This document shows positions 25,474 to 34,412 of a stretch of DNA of 64,000 bases, piece by piece (within the stretch, counting starts at the first letter, position 1; each line of letters opens with the position of its first letter). The stretch covers positions 6,138,001 to 6,202,000 of the forward strand of contig NZ_CP080377.1 in assembly GCF_019443505.1 (NCBI RefSeq), given 5' to 3'. The translations under genes and the position numbers were made by a program. Under the pieces are notes generated by a model. The model was given only the letters and a program-made list of their open reading frames with translations. It did not search any database and was not told the DNA's origin. This DNA is from Janthinobacterium sp. PAMC25594. Lineage in GTDB: Bacteria > Pseudomonadota > Gammaproteobacteria > Burkholderiales > Burkholderiaceae_D.

Positions 25474-25616
25474 GCGCTTAACAATCCGCTACTTAGGAAA
25501 TAGGCGCCGGTCAGCGCATGCGATCGGCCAGCAAGATGGGCCAGAATGGGGCATGTTGCAAGCCTGTATGCCTATCCAGTGCTTTTGTTTTTATGACTGA
25601 AAGTAGCGGCCGATGC

Positions 25617-26228
25617 TCAGGGCTTGCCACCGGCCGGTGGCGCTGGCGCGTCGCCGCAGTGGGCCAGGGCGGCGGCGAGGTCGGCGACTTGTTGCTGCGC
25701 TTCGCGCAAGGTGGCGTAGGTGCGCAGCGAGGCGATCACGGTGGTAAACAGCTTGCGCGTGGTCAGGTCGGTCTTGCACCAGAAATCATTGATGTCGTAG
25801 TCGATGATGATGCGGTGTTCCAGTGCCTGGCCAGGCTGGCCCGTGCGCAGGATGATGCGCACGGCACTGTTGTGCAAGTCTTCGCGCACCTGGCGCGCCA
25901 CTTGCAGCCCGGCATCCTGAGTTTCCATGATGACATCGAGCAGCACCACGGCGATATCTTGTGTGTTGCGCAGCAAGGCGAGCGCCTCGGCGCCCGAATA
26001 CGCGTGCAGAAAGCTCAGCCTGCGGCCCTGGAAACTGGCCTGGCTGAGGGCGAACTTGGTCACCACGTGCACATCGACATCGTCATCGACAATCAGCACG
26101 CGCCATGGCGCCGCGTTGGCGGACTCTGCCGCCGCGTCTGCCCGCCCGAGTGGCTCCTCGACCAGCCAGTCGGGTTCGTCCGCTCCCTTGGCGGCACTGT
26201 CGCTATCCATATTCATGCATTTATCCAC
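25617..26228 (-). CDS. Single-domain response regulator
   Basis: This 203-aa protein has an unstructured acidic start (residues 1-40), then a receiver domain: acidic pocket DDD at 48-50, phospho-acceptor D98 (VVLLDVIME), conserved Thr in ILRTGQPGQ and Lys in FWCKTDLT. After the receiver there is only a helical tail (SLRTYATLREAQQQVADLAA). The receiver resembles those that precede DUF3369 in larger regulators, but no output domain is present. The protein may act by protein-protein contact. ATGs at 26216 and 26210 are alternative starts. The gene lies between two DnaA-box-bearing repeats. Confidence 0.82.
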   Translation of the reverse strand: MDKCMNMDSDSAAKGADEPDWLVEEPLGRADAAAESANAAPWRVLIVDDDVDVHVVTKFALSQASFQGRRLSFLHAYSGAEALALLRNTQDIAVVLLDVIMETQDAGLQVARQVREDLHNSAVRIILRTGQPGQALEHRIIIDYDINDFWCKTDLTTRKLFTTVIASLRTYATLREAQQQVADLAAALAHCGDAPAPPAGGKP

Positions 26229-26320
26229 CGTTGATCGTGCTCACTCACTCCACACTATGCCAGTCTGCGGGGTTTGTCAAAACAATGCGGTTCAGGCAAG
26301 ACGGCCTGGAGCAAGATTGC

Positions 26321-26525
26321 TTATGCACAGCAAAATATATTTTCATGGTGTCTGAGTAACTTTGCTCTGGCACAAAATCATGATTCTAAGTCATTGATTT
26401 CATTGGGGTTAAAAATTGCCTGTGAAATCAGCAAATTGTTGAAAGCCGCATCTGTACTGGTGTTGCGGCTTGTCAAGAGGGGCTTATCAACAACTTTATC
26501 CACAGTTGCTGTGGATATCTGAAAA
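26321..26525. repeat. DnaA-box-bearing repeat, copy B
   Basis: This is the second copy of the element at 25269-25473. It has TTATGCACA at 26321-26329, TTATCAACA at 26484, TTATCCACA at 26496-26504 and the hairpin TATCCACAG-TTG-CTGTGGATA at 26497-26517. The spacing between outer nonamers is 175 bases, against 162 in copy A. It sits upstream of the response regulator gene; copy A is downstream, in the same orientation. Confidence 0.65.
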
Positions 26526-26577
26526 AGCCGTGTAAAAACCGGGGCTTAGCGCCCGTTCGTGCGCAGGGCGGAAGCAT

Positions 26578-27120
26578 TCACGCCGCCAGCCCCAGCCCGC
26601 TCAGCTGGGCAAACGCATGCAGGAAGCGCTGCTTGGCTTCGGCCGGACCCATGGCTTCGATTATACCGGGCAAGGGGGCGATGCCGTCAAGGTAGGCCCA
26701 GCGCTCGGCCGAATGCGGCATCAGGTCGCGCTTTTCCGTGGCCAGCGCGATCAGGTCGGCCCGCTTGATGGGCGCGTAATCGGAAAAATCCAGGCCATAC
26801 GTGGCGGCGATGATGGCGCTGACCTTGTCTTCCAGCACGGCAAATTCCGGCAGCAGTACTTTCAAGGGCTTCACCATGTCGCCCAGGTAGGCTTCCGCCG
26901 CGTCGTGCAGCAGGGCGGCCAGGCGCAAATGGGGCGGCACCAGTTCGGCGACGATCAGGCTGTGCTGGGCGACCGAGTAAAACACTTGCGTCTGTCCATT
27001 GAAGCGGCACTGATAAGCGAGGCCATGGGCAATGTCTTCAATGACTACCTTGTCGATATGCGGGCGCAAGGGATAAAAACGGTTGCCGGAATAAGTGGAA
27101 ACATAGTCGGTGGTAATCAT
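26578..27120 (-). CDS. HD-domain phosphohydrolase (YfbR-like)
   Basis: This 180-aa HD-superfamily hydrolase has metal-binding residues visible as His in SVAQHSLIVAEL, His-Asp in LLHDAAEAYLGDMVKPLK and a later Asp (KRADLIALATEKRDL). The arrangement resembles 5'-nucleotidases of the YfbR type, which release nucleosides from deoxynucleoside monophosphates; the exact substrate is inferred. ATG 27120 (MITTDYVSTYSGNRFYPL) fits homologous starts better than the upstream one at 27141. Confidence 0.82.
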   Translation of the reverse strand: MITTDYVSTYSGNRFYPLRPHIDKVVIEDIAHGLAYQCRFNGQTQVFYSVAQHSLIVAELVPPHLRLAALLHDAAEAYLGDMVKPLKVLLPEFAVLEDKVSAIIAATYGLDFSDYAPIKRADLIALATEKRDLMPHSAERWAYLDGIAPLPGIIEAMGPAEAKQRFLHAFAQLSGLGLAA

Positions 27121-27314
27121 TGCCTGTGCTCGGATATGCAAGATGGCTCATCGTACACCCGATGGCCCAGGCTTGCCCCGGCGCGGCGCGCGTGTGGCGG
27201 GCTGCTGAGCCTATGCATCTTGGCAAATCCTTTCATTTATTTCATATCATTCATTGTTCTTTCTCAATACACTGTAGCAATCTTGTTTGTCTGAAATTTC
27301 ACAGGGGCAGGGCA

Positions 27315-30300
27315 ATGACGGCGCAACCTTCGGCAAGACCTTCGTATATCTATCAGGGCGGTTCGGTGATGATGCACTCGCCGCTGCGCCTGAAACAGTC
27401 GGAAATGTATGGCTATTTCGTCAGGGGCGACCTGGCGAAACTGCAAGCGACCGTGAATACCACCCTGAACCAGGTGGCGGGCAGCAAGATGACCCTGAAA
27501 GCGCTGTCGCCGTATGTGATGCTGACGTTTACGCGCGTCAACCATGCGGACTCGGCCAATCCCGTCGACCAGGCTAAGGGCTGGATCACGGAAGTCGACA
27601 TCGTCACCTGGATCATGGTGGGCGAAATGGATGCGGCGGGCAAGCTCGCGCATATCTATTGGTACCCGTGCCATATTTTCGTCGATGACGCCATGGCCCT
27701 GATCAACGGGCGCGAACTGTTCGGCTATCCGAAATATCTGTGCGACTACGCCATTCCCGCCGCCGGCAGCGAGCCGCTGCGCTGCGCCGTCGCCGCCAAG
27801 GGTTTCCAGCATTTTTCGCCGGAAACGAAACTGGCGCTGCACCCGTTGCTGGAAGTCAACGCCACCGTGCGGACGGGGCAGCACAAACCCGTCAACAGTT
27901 TCCTGGAACTTATCGAGCAGGCCTTCCAGATATTCCTCTCCATTCCCGATTTCTTCGACATGGACCAGGCCGGCTGGGCCGACATCCTGTCGCTGTTGCG
28001 CACCCCCCGCATCGACCAGATATTCCTCAAGCAATTCCCCGACAGCGCGGGCGTGAAAGCCGTGTACCAGGCCCTGGTGGCTGCGCCGGCCGAAATCAAC
28101 CGCCTGCACAGTGCGCGCCTGCTCGGCTATGAGTATGAATGTACCTTGCACGCCTTCGACAGCTTCCCGCTGGACCAGACCCTGGGCTTGCAGCTGGGAC
28201 CGCAAGCGGCCATCCTGCCGTTCCATGTGAACTTCGACTTCACGGCCATGCCGGGCGAGGAACTGGTCGACAATTCGCGGATCGCGCCGGAAAAGATCGC
28301 CATCCTCGGCGGCGGCGTGGCGGCCATGACGGCGGCCTTTTACTTGACGAGCCAGCCGGGCTGGCAAAACCGGCACGCCATCACTCTCTACCAGCTGGGC
28401 TGGCGCTTGGGCGGCAAGGGCGCCAGCGGGCGTAATGCGCAAGTGGGCCAGCGCATCGAGGAACACGGCCTGCACATCTGGTTCGGCTTTTACGCCAACG
28501 CCTTCAAGATGATCAAGGAAGCGTATGCGAGCCTGGAACGCCCGCCCGGATCGCCGCTGGCCACCTGGCGCGACGCGTTCAAGCAGCACGATTACGTGGC
28601 CCTGTCGGAAGACGTCAAGGGCCAGCGGCGCAACTGGTCGATCGTCTTTCCCACCTTGCCGGGCGAGCCGGGCGAGGGCGGCGAAGACATCACCCTGTGG
28701 CAGATGGCCATCGCCATGGTGGGCTGGATCGAGCAGTGGCTGCGCCAGATCCGGCAGGTGGCGGACGCCGACGCGCGCATCGTGCGCGCCAGCGCGCGGC
28801 CAGGTGACGGCGAGGGCGAAGGCGTGTGGCCGGGCTGGCTGCGCCGCCTGGCCGACGAAGTGGTGGGGCAGGCCGATGAGCTGGGGCTGGACGTGGGCCT
28901 GTCCGTGGGCGCGCTGGCGGCGCTGGTGGCCGACCTGGCGCCGGACTCCTCGCGCCACGACCAGGCGCGCCACCAGCTGCTGGCCAGCACCCTGAACGGC
29001 ATCCGCGCCTGGCTGCGCCTGCGCTACCGCGCGCTGATCGACGGCGACGACGAACTGCGCCGCCTGTTCACCTGCCTCGACCTGGGCATCACGGTCATGA
29101 AGGGCATGTTCGAGGATGGGGTGTTCAAGCACGGCTTTGACGTCATCAACGACATCGATTTCCGCGCCTGGCTGAAAAAACATGGCGGCGACGAGCAGTT
29201 CAGCGTCAATTCGGCGCCCGTGCGGGGTTTTTACGACCTGGTGTTCGCCTACGAGGGCGGCGATTTCGCGAAACCGAACATCGAGGCGGGCACCCTGTTG
29301 CGGGCGATGGCGCGCATCGGCCTGGCCTACAAGGGCGGCATCATGTTTAAGATGCAGGCCGGCATGGGCGACACGATCTTTACGCCGCTGTACCAGGTGC
29401 TCGCCAAGCGCGGCGTGGAATTCAAGTTCTTCCAGCGCGTGGAAGAGCTGGTGCCGGGCGCGGGCGACATCGACAGCATCCGCATCACGCAGCAGGTGCA
29501 ATTGAAGGACCCTGCCGCCGGCTACGCGCCGCTGGTGGATGTGAAAGGCCTGGCTTGCTGGCCCAGCGCGCCCGATTACGCGCAGATCGAACCGGCCCAG
29601 GCGGCGCTGCTGCAGGCGCAGGAAGTCAACCTGGAATCGTACTGGAGCGACTGGCCGCAGCAGTATCAGCAAGCGTTCGGCCGGCAGCTGCCCGCCACGG
29701 TATTGAAGAAGGCCGTCGATTTCGACAAGGTGGTGTTCGGCATTTCCATCGGCTCGCTGCCCGCCCTGTGCCCGCAACTGCTGGCGCAAAGCCCGGCCCT
29801 GCAGCTGGCGGCCGACAAGGTAAAAACCGTGGCCACGCAGGCCTATCAGGTGTGGCTGAACAAAAACCTGGCGCAGATGGGCTGGATCACGCAACCGAAA
29901 GGCCAGCAGCCCGTGCTGTCGGCCTTCACGGAGCCGTACGACACGTGGGCGCCGATGGATCAATTGCTGGCGCACGAAGACTGGCCGGCGGGGCTGGAAC
30001 CGAAAAACGTCTCGTACTTTTGCAGCGCCTTCCCCGTCGACAGCTACCCGCCCGTCACGGACATCGACTTCCCCGCCCGCTGCGCGGCCAGGGCGAAAGA
30101 GGGCGCGCTGCGCCAGCTGGAGCGCGAGATCGGCGCGCTGTGGCCAGAGGCGGGCGCGCCTGGCGCGTTTCCGTGGCAATGGCTGGTCGATGCGAAAGCC
30201 GGCACGGGGCCGGCGCGCTTCGACAGCCAGTACTGGCGCGCCAACGTCGACCCGTCCGAGCGCTACGTGATGTCGGTGGTGGGCAGCACGCAGTACCGGC

Positions 30301-30464
30301 TGGCCACCGACCAATCGGGCTTCAGTAACCTGTTCCTCACGGGCGACTGGATCAGGACGGGCCTCAACGCGGGCTGCGTGGAAGCGGCCGTGATGGCCGG
30401 CATGCAGACCTCGCGCGCCATGACGGGCTATCCGGCCGTGATCCAGGGCGAAAAGGACTTCTAG
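27315..30464 (+). CDS. Fusion of acetoacetate-decarboxylase-like domain with FAD-dependent oxidoreductase
   Basis: This is a 1049-aa two-domain protein. Residues 20-310 resemble acetoacetate decarboxylase: PYVMLTFTRVNHAD early on, and GRELFGYPKYL, where K140 stands at the Schiff-base lysine position of that family. Residues 328 to the end form an FAD-binding oxidoreductase of the phytoene-desaturase/amine-oxidase type, with dinucleotide motif LGGGVAAMTAAFYL (GGG 332-334), YQLGWRLGGKGASGRN and the C-terminal FAD contact LFLTGDWIRTGLNAGCVEAA. The start at 27315 follows CAGGGGCAGGGC. An esterase gene follows two bases later. It has no signal peptide, so the enzyme is cytoplasmic. Reaction unknown; a coupled oxidation and decarboxylation is possible. 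Confidence 0.8.
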   Translation: MTAQPSARPSYIYQGGSVMMHSPLRLKQSEMYGYFVRGDLAKLQATVNTTLNQVAGSKMTLKALSPYVMLTFTRVNHADSANPVDQAKGWITEVDIVTWIMVGEMDAAGKLAHIYWYPCHIFVDDAMALINGRELFGYPKYLCDYAIPAAGSEPLRCAVAAKGFQHFSPETKLALHPLLEVNATVRTGQHKPVNSFLELIEQAFQIFLSIPDFFDMDQAGWADILSLLRTPRIDQIFLKQFPDSAGVKAVYQALVAAPAEINRLHSARLLGYEYECTLHAFDSFPLDQTLGLQLGPQAAILPFHVNFDFTAMPGEELVDNSRIAPEKIAILGGGVAAMTAAFYLTSQPGWQNRHAITLYQLGWRLGGKGASGRNAQVGQRIEEHGLHIWFGFYANAFKMIKEAYASLERPPGSPLATWRDAFKQHDYVALSEDVKGQRRNWSIVFPTLPGEPGEGGEDITLWQMAIAMVGWIEQWLRQIRQVADADARIVRASARPGDGEGEGVWPGWLRRLADEVVGQADELGLDVGLSVGALAALVADLAPDSSRHDQARHQLLASTLNGIRAWLRLRYRALIDGDDELRRLFTCLDLGITVMKGMFEDGVFKHGFDVINDIDFRAWLKKHGGDEQFSVNSAPVRGFYDLVFAYEGGDFAKPNIEAGTLLRAMARIGLAYKGGIMFKMQAGMGDTIFTPLYQVLAKRGVEFKFFQRVEELVPGAGDIDSIRITQQVQLKDPAAGYAPLVDVKGLACWPSAPDYAQIEPAQAALLQAQEVNLESYWSDWPQQYQQAFGRQLPATVLKKAVDFDKVVFGISIGSLPALCPQLLAQSPALQLAADKVKTVATQAYQVWLNKNLAQMGWITQPKGQQPVLSAFTEPYDTWAPMDQLLAHEDWPAGLEPKNVSYFCSAFPVDSYPPVTDIDFPARCAARAKEGALRQLEREIGALWPEAGAPGAFPWQWLVDAKAGTGPARFDSQYWRANVDPSERYVMSVVGSTQYRLATDQSGFSNLFLTGDWIRTGLNAGCVEAAVMAGMQTSRAMTGYPAVIQGEKDF

Positions 30465-30466
30465 CC

Positions 30467-31378
30467 ATGCGACGCCTGATGCTGTTGTGTCTTGTCCTGG
30501 TCCACCCGCACGCGGTTGCCGCGCCGGCCGGCGCGCTGCTGCTATGGCCCGGCGCGCCGCCCGGCGGCGCGGCGCCGGGCCCGCAGCGCGCCAGCGCCAG
30601 GGGTTCCATCACGCAGGTGGAGCAGCCTTACCTGATCGTGCATCGCCCGGCGCAGCCGAATGGCACGGCCATCGTGCTGGTCAGCGGCGGCGGTTATGCG
30701 CATATCGAGGCGGGCAAAGAAAGCGGCCCGGCCGCCAGCTGGCTGCAGGCGCAGGGCGTCACGGCGTTTGAACTCGTGTACCGCCTGCCGCAGGAGGGCG
30801 GCGGGGTGGCCGCGCCATTCCAGGATGGCCAGCGGGCCATGCGCGTGATCCGCGCGCGCGCCGCCGAGTGGCGCATCGACCCGGCGCGCATCGGCATGCT
30901 GGGCTTTTCCGCTGGCGCGCACCTGGCCGGCATGACGGCCGTGCAGCCCGATGCGGCCCTGCATGCGCCCGTCGATGCGATCGATGGCGTATCGGCGCGG
31001 CCCGACTTTGCCGTGCTGCTGTACCCCGTGCTGACCATGCAGCGGCCATTCGACACGACGCATGCGAAGCAGCAGCTGCTGGGAAGTCACCCCACGCAGG
31101 CGGCGCGCGACGCGCTGTCGGTGGAACTGCACGTTGATGCGCGCACGCCGCCCATGTTCATCGCGCAGGCGCTGGACGACCCGATTTCACCGCCCGAGAA
31201 CAGTCTATGGATGGCCGCCGCCCTGCGCCGTGCGGGCGTGCCCGTGGAGCTGCACCAGTTCCAGAGCGGCGGCCATGGCTGGGGCCTGGGCAAGCCGGGC
31301 AGCGAGCCGGCCGCCTGGCCGCAACTGCTGCTGGCGTGGCTGCGATCGCATGGCTGGCTGCCTCAGGCTCCCGGCTGA
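30467..31378 (+). CDS. Secreted alpha/beta-hydrolase (esterase/lipase family)
   Basis: This 303-aa protein has a signal peptide (MRRLMLLCLVLVHPHAVAAP). The oxyanion-hole segment VSGGGYAHIEAGKES is followed by the nucleophile elbow GFSAGAHLAG, the acid DDPISPPENS and the catalytic His in GGHGWGLGKPG. The order and spacing fit the acetyl-esterase/BD-FAE-like group often annotated with xylan esterases. It begins two bases after the fusion oxidoreductase, so the two are surely cotranscribed. Its 3' end overlaps the convergent kinase gene by 16 bases. Confidence 0.85.
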   Translation: MRRLMLLCLVLVHPHAVAAPAGALLLWPGAPPGGAAPGPQRASARGSITQVEQPYLIVHRPAQPNGTAIVLVSGGGYAHIEAGKESGPAASWLQAQGVTAFELVYRLPQEGGGVAAPFQDGQRAMRVIRARAAEWRIDPARIGMLGFSAGAHLAGMTAVQPDAALHAPVDAIDGVSARPDFAVLLYPVLTMQRPFDTTHAKQQLLGSHPTQAARDALSVELHVDARTPPMFIAQALDDPISPPENSLWMAAALRRAGVPVELHQFQSGGHGWGLGKPGSEPAAWPQLLLAWLRSHGWLPQAPG

Positions 31379-34320
31379 GTTTCCAGGTCGCGCCGCGCCA
31401 CGTCCAGCGCCGCCTGCAGCTGAGGCAGGAATTGCTCCACGTTATCGAGCTGGCCGTTCGATGCCAGGGCTTCCATCTGGTGGCACAGGCCGTGCAGGGT
31501 GGGGCGGCTCAGGTAGCCGGCGCTGCCTTTCAAGGCGTGGAAGGCGGCCGCGGCCGCGCTGGCGTTGCCATCGCGCACGGCGTGGCTGGCCAGGTCCAGG
31601 CGCCGCGGCGCTTCCATCAGGAACGCTTGCGCGATGCGCTGCAAGTGCTGCGGCGACAGGCCTGCCAGCGGCAGGATGTGCACGGGCGCCGTCATGGGAT
31701 CGGCCGGCGCCGGCGTTTCCGTGGTGCTGGCGTCGTCCAGGCCGAACTGGCGCGCCAGGGTGTCGTCCCCCGAGGGCACGGCCGGCGGCAGGGCGTGGCC
31801 GCGCGCCAGCAGCAGGTCGATGATGGCGTCGATTTTCTGGAACAGCAGCGCTTCGTCGACGGGCTTGCTGAGGAAGTCGTCCATGCCGCAGGCCAGGTAG
31901 CGTTGCCGGTCATGTTCGCTGGCGTTGGCCGTCAGCGCGAGGATGGGGATGTGCGCGTCGGGAATGGGGAATTGCGCGTTGCCGCCGTCGCGGATCAGGC
32001 GCGCGGCCTGTTCGCCATCCATCAGCGGCATGCGGCCATCCATCAGCACGCAGTCGTAGGCGCCCGTGCCCAGCGCGCGCAGCGCCTGTTCGCCATTTTC
32101 CACGATGGTCACCTCATGGCCCATGCCTTCGAGCAGGGTGCCGATGATGATCTGGTTGGTGCGCACGTCTTCGGCGCACAGGATGCGCAGGCGGCAGGCA
32201 TGGCGCGCCTGGCGCGTGGGCCGGCGCGCGTCGGCCGCCGGCGCGCTGCCGTCATGCAGCGGCAAGGTGAAATGGAAGCGCGAGCCGATGCCGACCCGGC
32301 TTTCCACGCCGATGCTGCCTTGCATCAGTTCGACCAGTTCCTTGCAGATGGCCAGGCCCAGTCCCGTGCCGCCGTAGCGGCGCGTGGTGGAATGGTCGGC
32401 TTGCTCGAATTTCTGGAACAGGCGCGGCAAGGTGTCCGCGTCGATGCCGGGACCCGTGTCGCTGATGATGAATTCGATCTCGCTGCGGCCATCGCGGCGC
32501 GGCGGCGTGCGGGCGCGCCGCACTTCCAGCAGCACTTCGCCATTGGCCGTGAATTTCAGCGCGTTCCCCAGCAGGTTGATGAGGATTTGCCGCAGGCGCG
32601 TGGGATCGGCGCGCACGTAGCGCGGCAGGTCCAGCGCCAGTTCGCGGCGCAGCAGCAGGCTCTTGGCGTCGGCCTGGCCCTGCACGATGCCGGCCGCGTC
32701 GCCGATCAGCGCCAGCAGGTCGAAGTCCACGGTTTCCAGGGTCAGCTTGCCCGCGTCGATCTTGGAAAAGTCGAGGATGTCGTTGAGAATGGTCAGCAGC
32801 GAGACGCCATTGTGCAGGCCGATGCGCAGGTATTCCTGCGTGCGGCCTTTGACGGACTGGTCGCGCAGGGCGAACTTCAGCATGCCGATCACGCCGGCCA
32901 GCGGCGTGCGGATGTCGTGGCTCATGGCGGACAGAAAATCGATGCGGTGGCGGCTGACCACTTCCGCGTGCTCCTTGGCCTTCAGCAGGGCGTCGTTGCT
33001 GAGGGTCAGCGCCAGGGTGCGCTCCTGCACGCGCTGTTCCAGGTTGTTGCGCAGCAGGCGGATCTGGTCGGCCAGGGCAAAGGCCAGCAGCAAGCCGTCT
33101 AAGGTGCCGCCGAGCAGGGTCACCAGCTGGGCGTTGGCCACCATGGCCGGCATCAGGCCCAGGTTGGCCGGCAGGATCAGGACGCCGGGCAGGATCAGGG
33201 CGACGAAGGCCAGCACGAAGAAGCGCGCCGGCTGGTAGCCGCGGCACCAGACGACGATGCCGCAGATGAGCGCCAGCAGCATCCAGATGCTGATGGCGAT
33301 GGTGGCCAGGGTGTGCGCATACGACAGGGCGAAGAAGCAGCTGGGCAAGAGCAGCAGGGGCAGCACCAGGTTGACCTTGCTGAGGTGGTACAGCAGGGGC
33401 GAGTAGTCGCGCAGGCACAGGAAATGCATGTAGAACAGGGTGCTGAAGACGGGCAGCAGGAAGAACGGCACGTAATGCAGCTGCAGCTGGTGCCAGTCGA
33501 ACAGGTCGGCAAAGACGTGGAAAGTCATGGCCCAGGCCAGGCCATACGTCAGCACGTACAGCGCGTAATACGCCGAGGCTTTGTCCAGGGTGATGGAAAA
33601 GATGAAGAAATTGAACAGGCCCAGCGCCAGCAGGGCGCCGATGGACCCCACCATCAGGAAGTTTTCCTTGGCCACCAGCTTGCGGTAGTCCTGTTGCGTC
33701 CTCACGCCGAACTGGGGCGCGCGCGCATAATAAGGACTGGAAAAGTGGATCAGGATGTCATACGTGGCGCCCGGCGCCAGCTGTACGTTCCTGCCGTAGT
33801 GCAGCAAATACTCATGCGGGCGCTGGTAGCCCGTCAGCAAGGTCCGCGGCGCCGCGTGCGGTGCGGGGCCATACACGTGCAGGTCGACCAGGTCGATCAG
33901 GGTGTCGTTCGGGTCGATGACCCAGGCCGCCACGTTGCTGTCGTTGCGCACCTGCGCATGCAGCCAGTAGGCGCCGCCGAACAGGTCGACCCGTTCGGCC
34001 GGGTGCTGGCGCGCCAGCCAGGCGGGCAGGGCGGCCGCATCGGCAGGCGCGGTGTCATTTCCGGCGAAAAACAGTTGCCCGCCGTTGCCCAGGTGCGGAA
34101 TGCCTTGATGACTCAGGGACAAGGGGGCCGCCTGCGCCGCGCCCGCCAGGCCCAGCAGACCGAACAGCAGGCCGAACACAAGCGGCCAGCCGCATAGCCA
34201 GGCGCTGACGCGGGAGCTGGAAGCGTGGTGGCGGGATGGTGGCGGGTGGGCTGGCATCGATGGATTGGGTGATGGTCGCGCGGGAATTGGCGGCAACGCC
34301 GTTTGCTGTAGAGTACCCAT
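31363..34320 (-). CDS. Hybrid sensor histidine kinase with 7TM sensor, receiver and Hpt domains
   Basis: This 985-aa protein reads, in order: signal/membrane segment (40-64), periplasmic 7TMR-DISMED2-type domain (about 80-205), seven membrane helices (about 222-420), short coiled coil, HisKA with H468 (SAMSHDIRTPLAG), HATPase with N586 (LINLLGNALKF) and GTGLGLAICKEL, receiver with D761 (VLMDGRMPLMDG), and C-terminal Hpt with H928 (AFHALKGSAGYL). It is a full His-Asp-His relay able to pass phosphate to a separate regulator, such as the orphan receiver at 25617 (inference). The ATG at 34320 has GAGAG upstream; a GTG at 34344 is less likely. Confidence 0.9.
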   Translation of the reverse strand: MGTLQQTALPPIPARPSPNPSMPAHPPPSRHHASSSRVSAWLCGWPLVFGLLFGLLGLAGAAQAAPLSLSHQGIPHLGNGGQLFFAGNDTAPADAAALPAWLARQHPAERVDLFGGAYWLHAQVRNDSNVAAWVIDPNDTLIDLVDLHVYGPAPHAAPRTLLTGYQRPHEYLLHYGRNVQLAPGATYDILIHFSSPYYARAPQFGVRTQQDYRKLVAKENFLMVGSIGALLALGLFNFFIFSITLDKASAYYALYVLTYGLAWAMTFHVFADLFDWHQLQLHYVPFFLLPVFSTLFYMHFLCLRDYSPLLYHLSKVNLVLPLLLLPSCFFALSYAHTLATIAISIWMLLALICGIVVWCRGYQPARFFVLAFVALILPGVLILPANLGLMPAMVANAQLVTLLGGTLDGLLLAFALADQIRLLRNNLEQRVQERTLALTLSNDALLKAKEHAEVVSRHRIDFLSAMSHDIRTPLAGVIGMLKFALRDQSVKGRTQEYLRIGLHNGVSLLTILNDILDFSKIDAGKLTLETVDFDLLALIGDAAGIVQGQADAKSLLLRRELALDLPRYVRADPTRLRQILINLLGNALKFTANGEVLLEVRRARTPPRRDGRSEIEFIISDTGPGIDADTLPRLFQKFEQADHSTTRRYGGTGLGLAICKELVELMQGSIGVESRVGIGSRFHFTLPLHDGSAPAADARRPTRQARHACRLRILCAEDVRTNQIIIGTLLEGMGHEVTIVENGEQALRALGTGAYDCVLMDGRMPLMDGEQAARLIRDGGNAQFPIPDAHIPILALTANASEHDRQRYLACGMDDFLSKPVDEALLFQKIDAIIDLLLARGHALPPAVPSGDDTLARQFGLDDASTTETPAPADPMTAPVHILPLAGLSPQHLQRIAQAFLMEAPRRLDLASHAVRDGNASAAAAAFHALKGSAGYLSRPTLHGLCHQMEALASNGQLDNVEQFLPQLQAALDVARRDLETQPGA

Positions 34321-34412
34321 TTTAATCGACTCTCGGTGGCACACGGGTATTCATGTCCTGCCGGCATGGCGCCCGCTCCGGTATCATGACGCCTTTTGCC
34401 CGCGAGATATTC

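Noticed and set aside
25269..26525. Chromosomal origin of replication
   Set aside because: DnaA-box-like motifs are present, but no dnaA, dnaN, gyrB, rpmH or parAB genes are near and the neighbouring genes are accessory.
27264..30314. A 1016-codon open frame on the minus strand
   Set aside because: It is antisense to the ADC-FAD fusion gene, has His/Arg/Gln-rich shadow composition and no domain; long antisense frames are common at this GC content.
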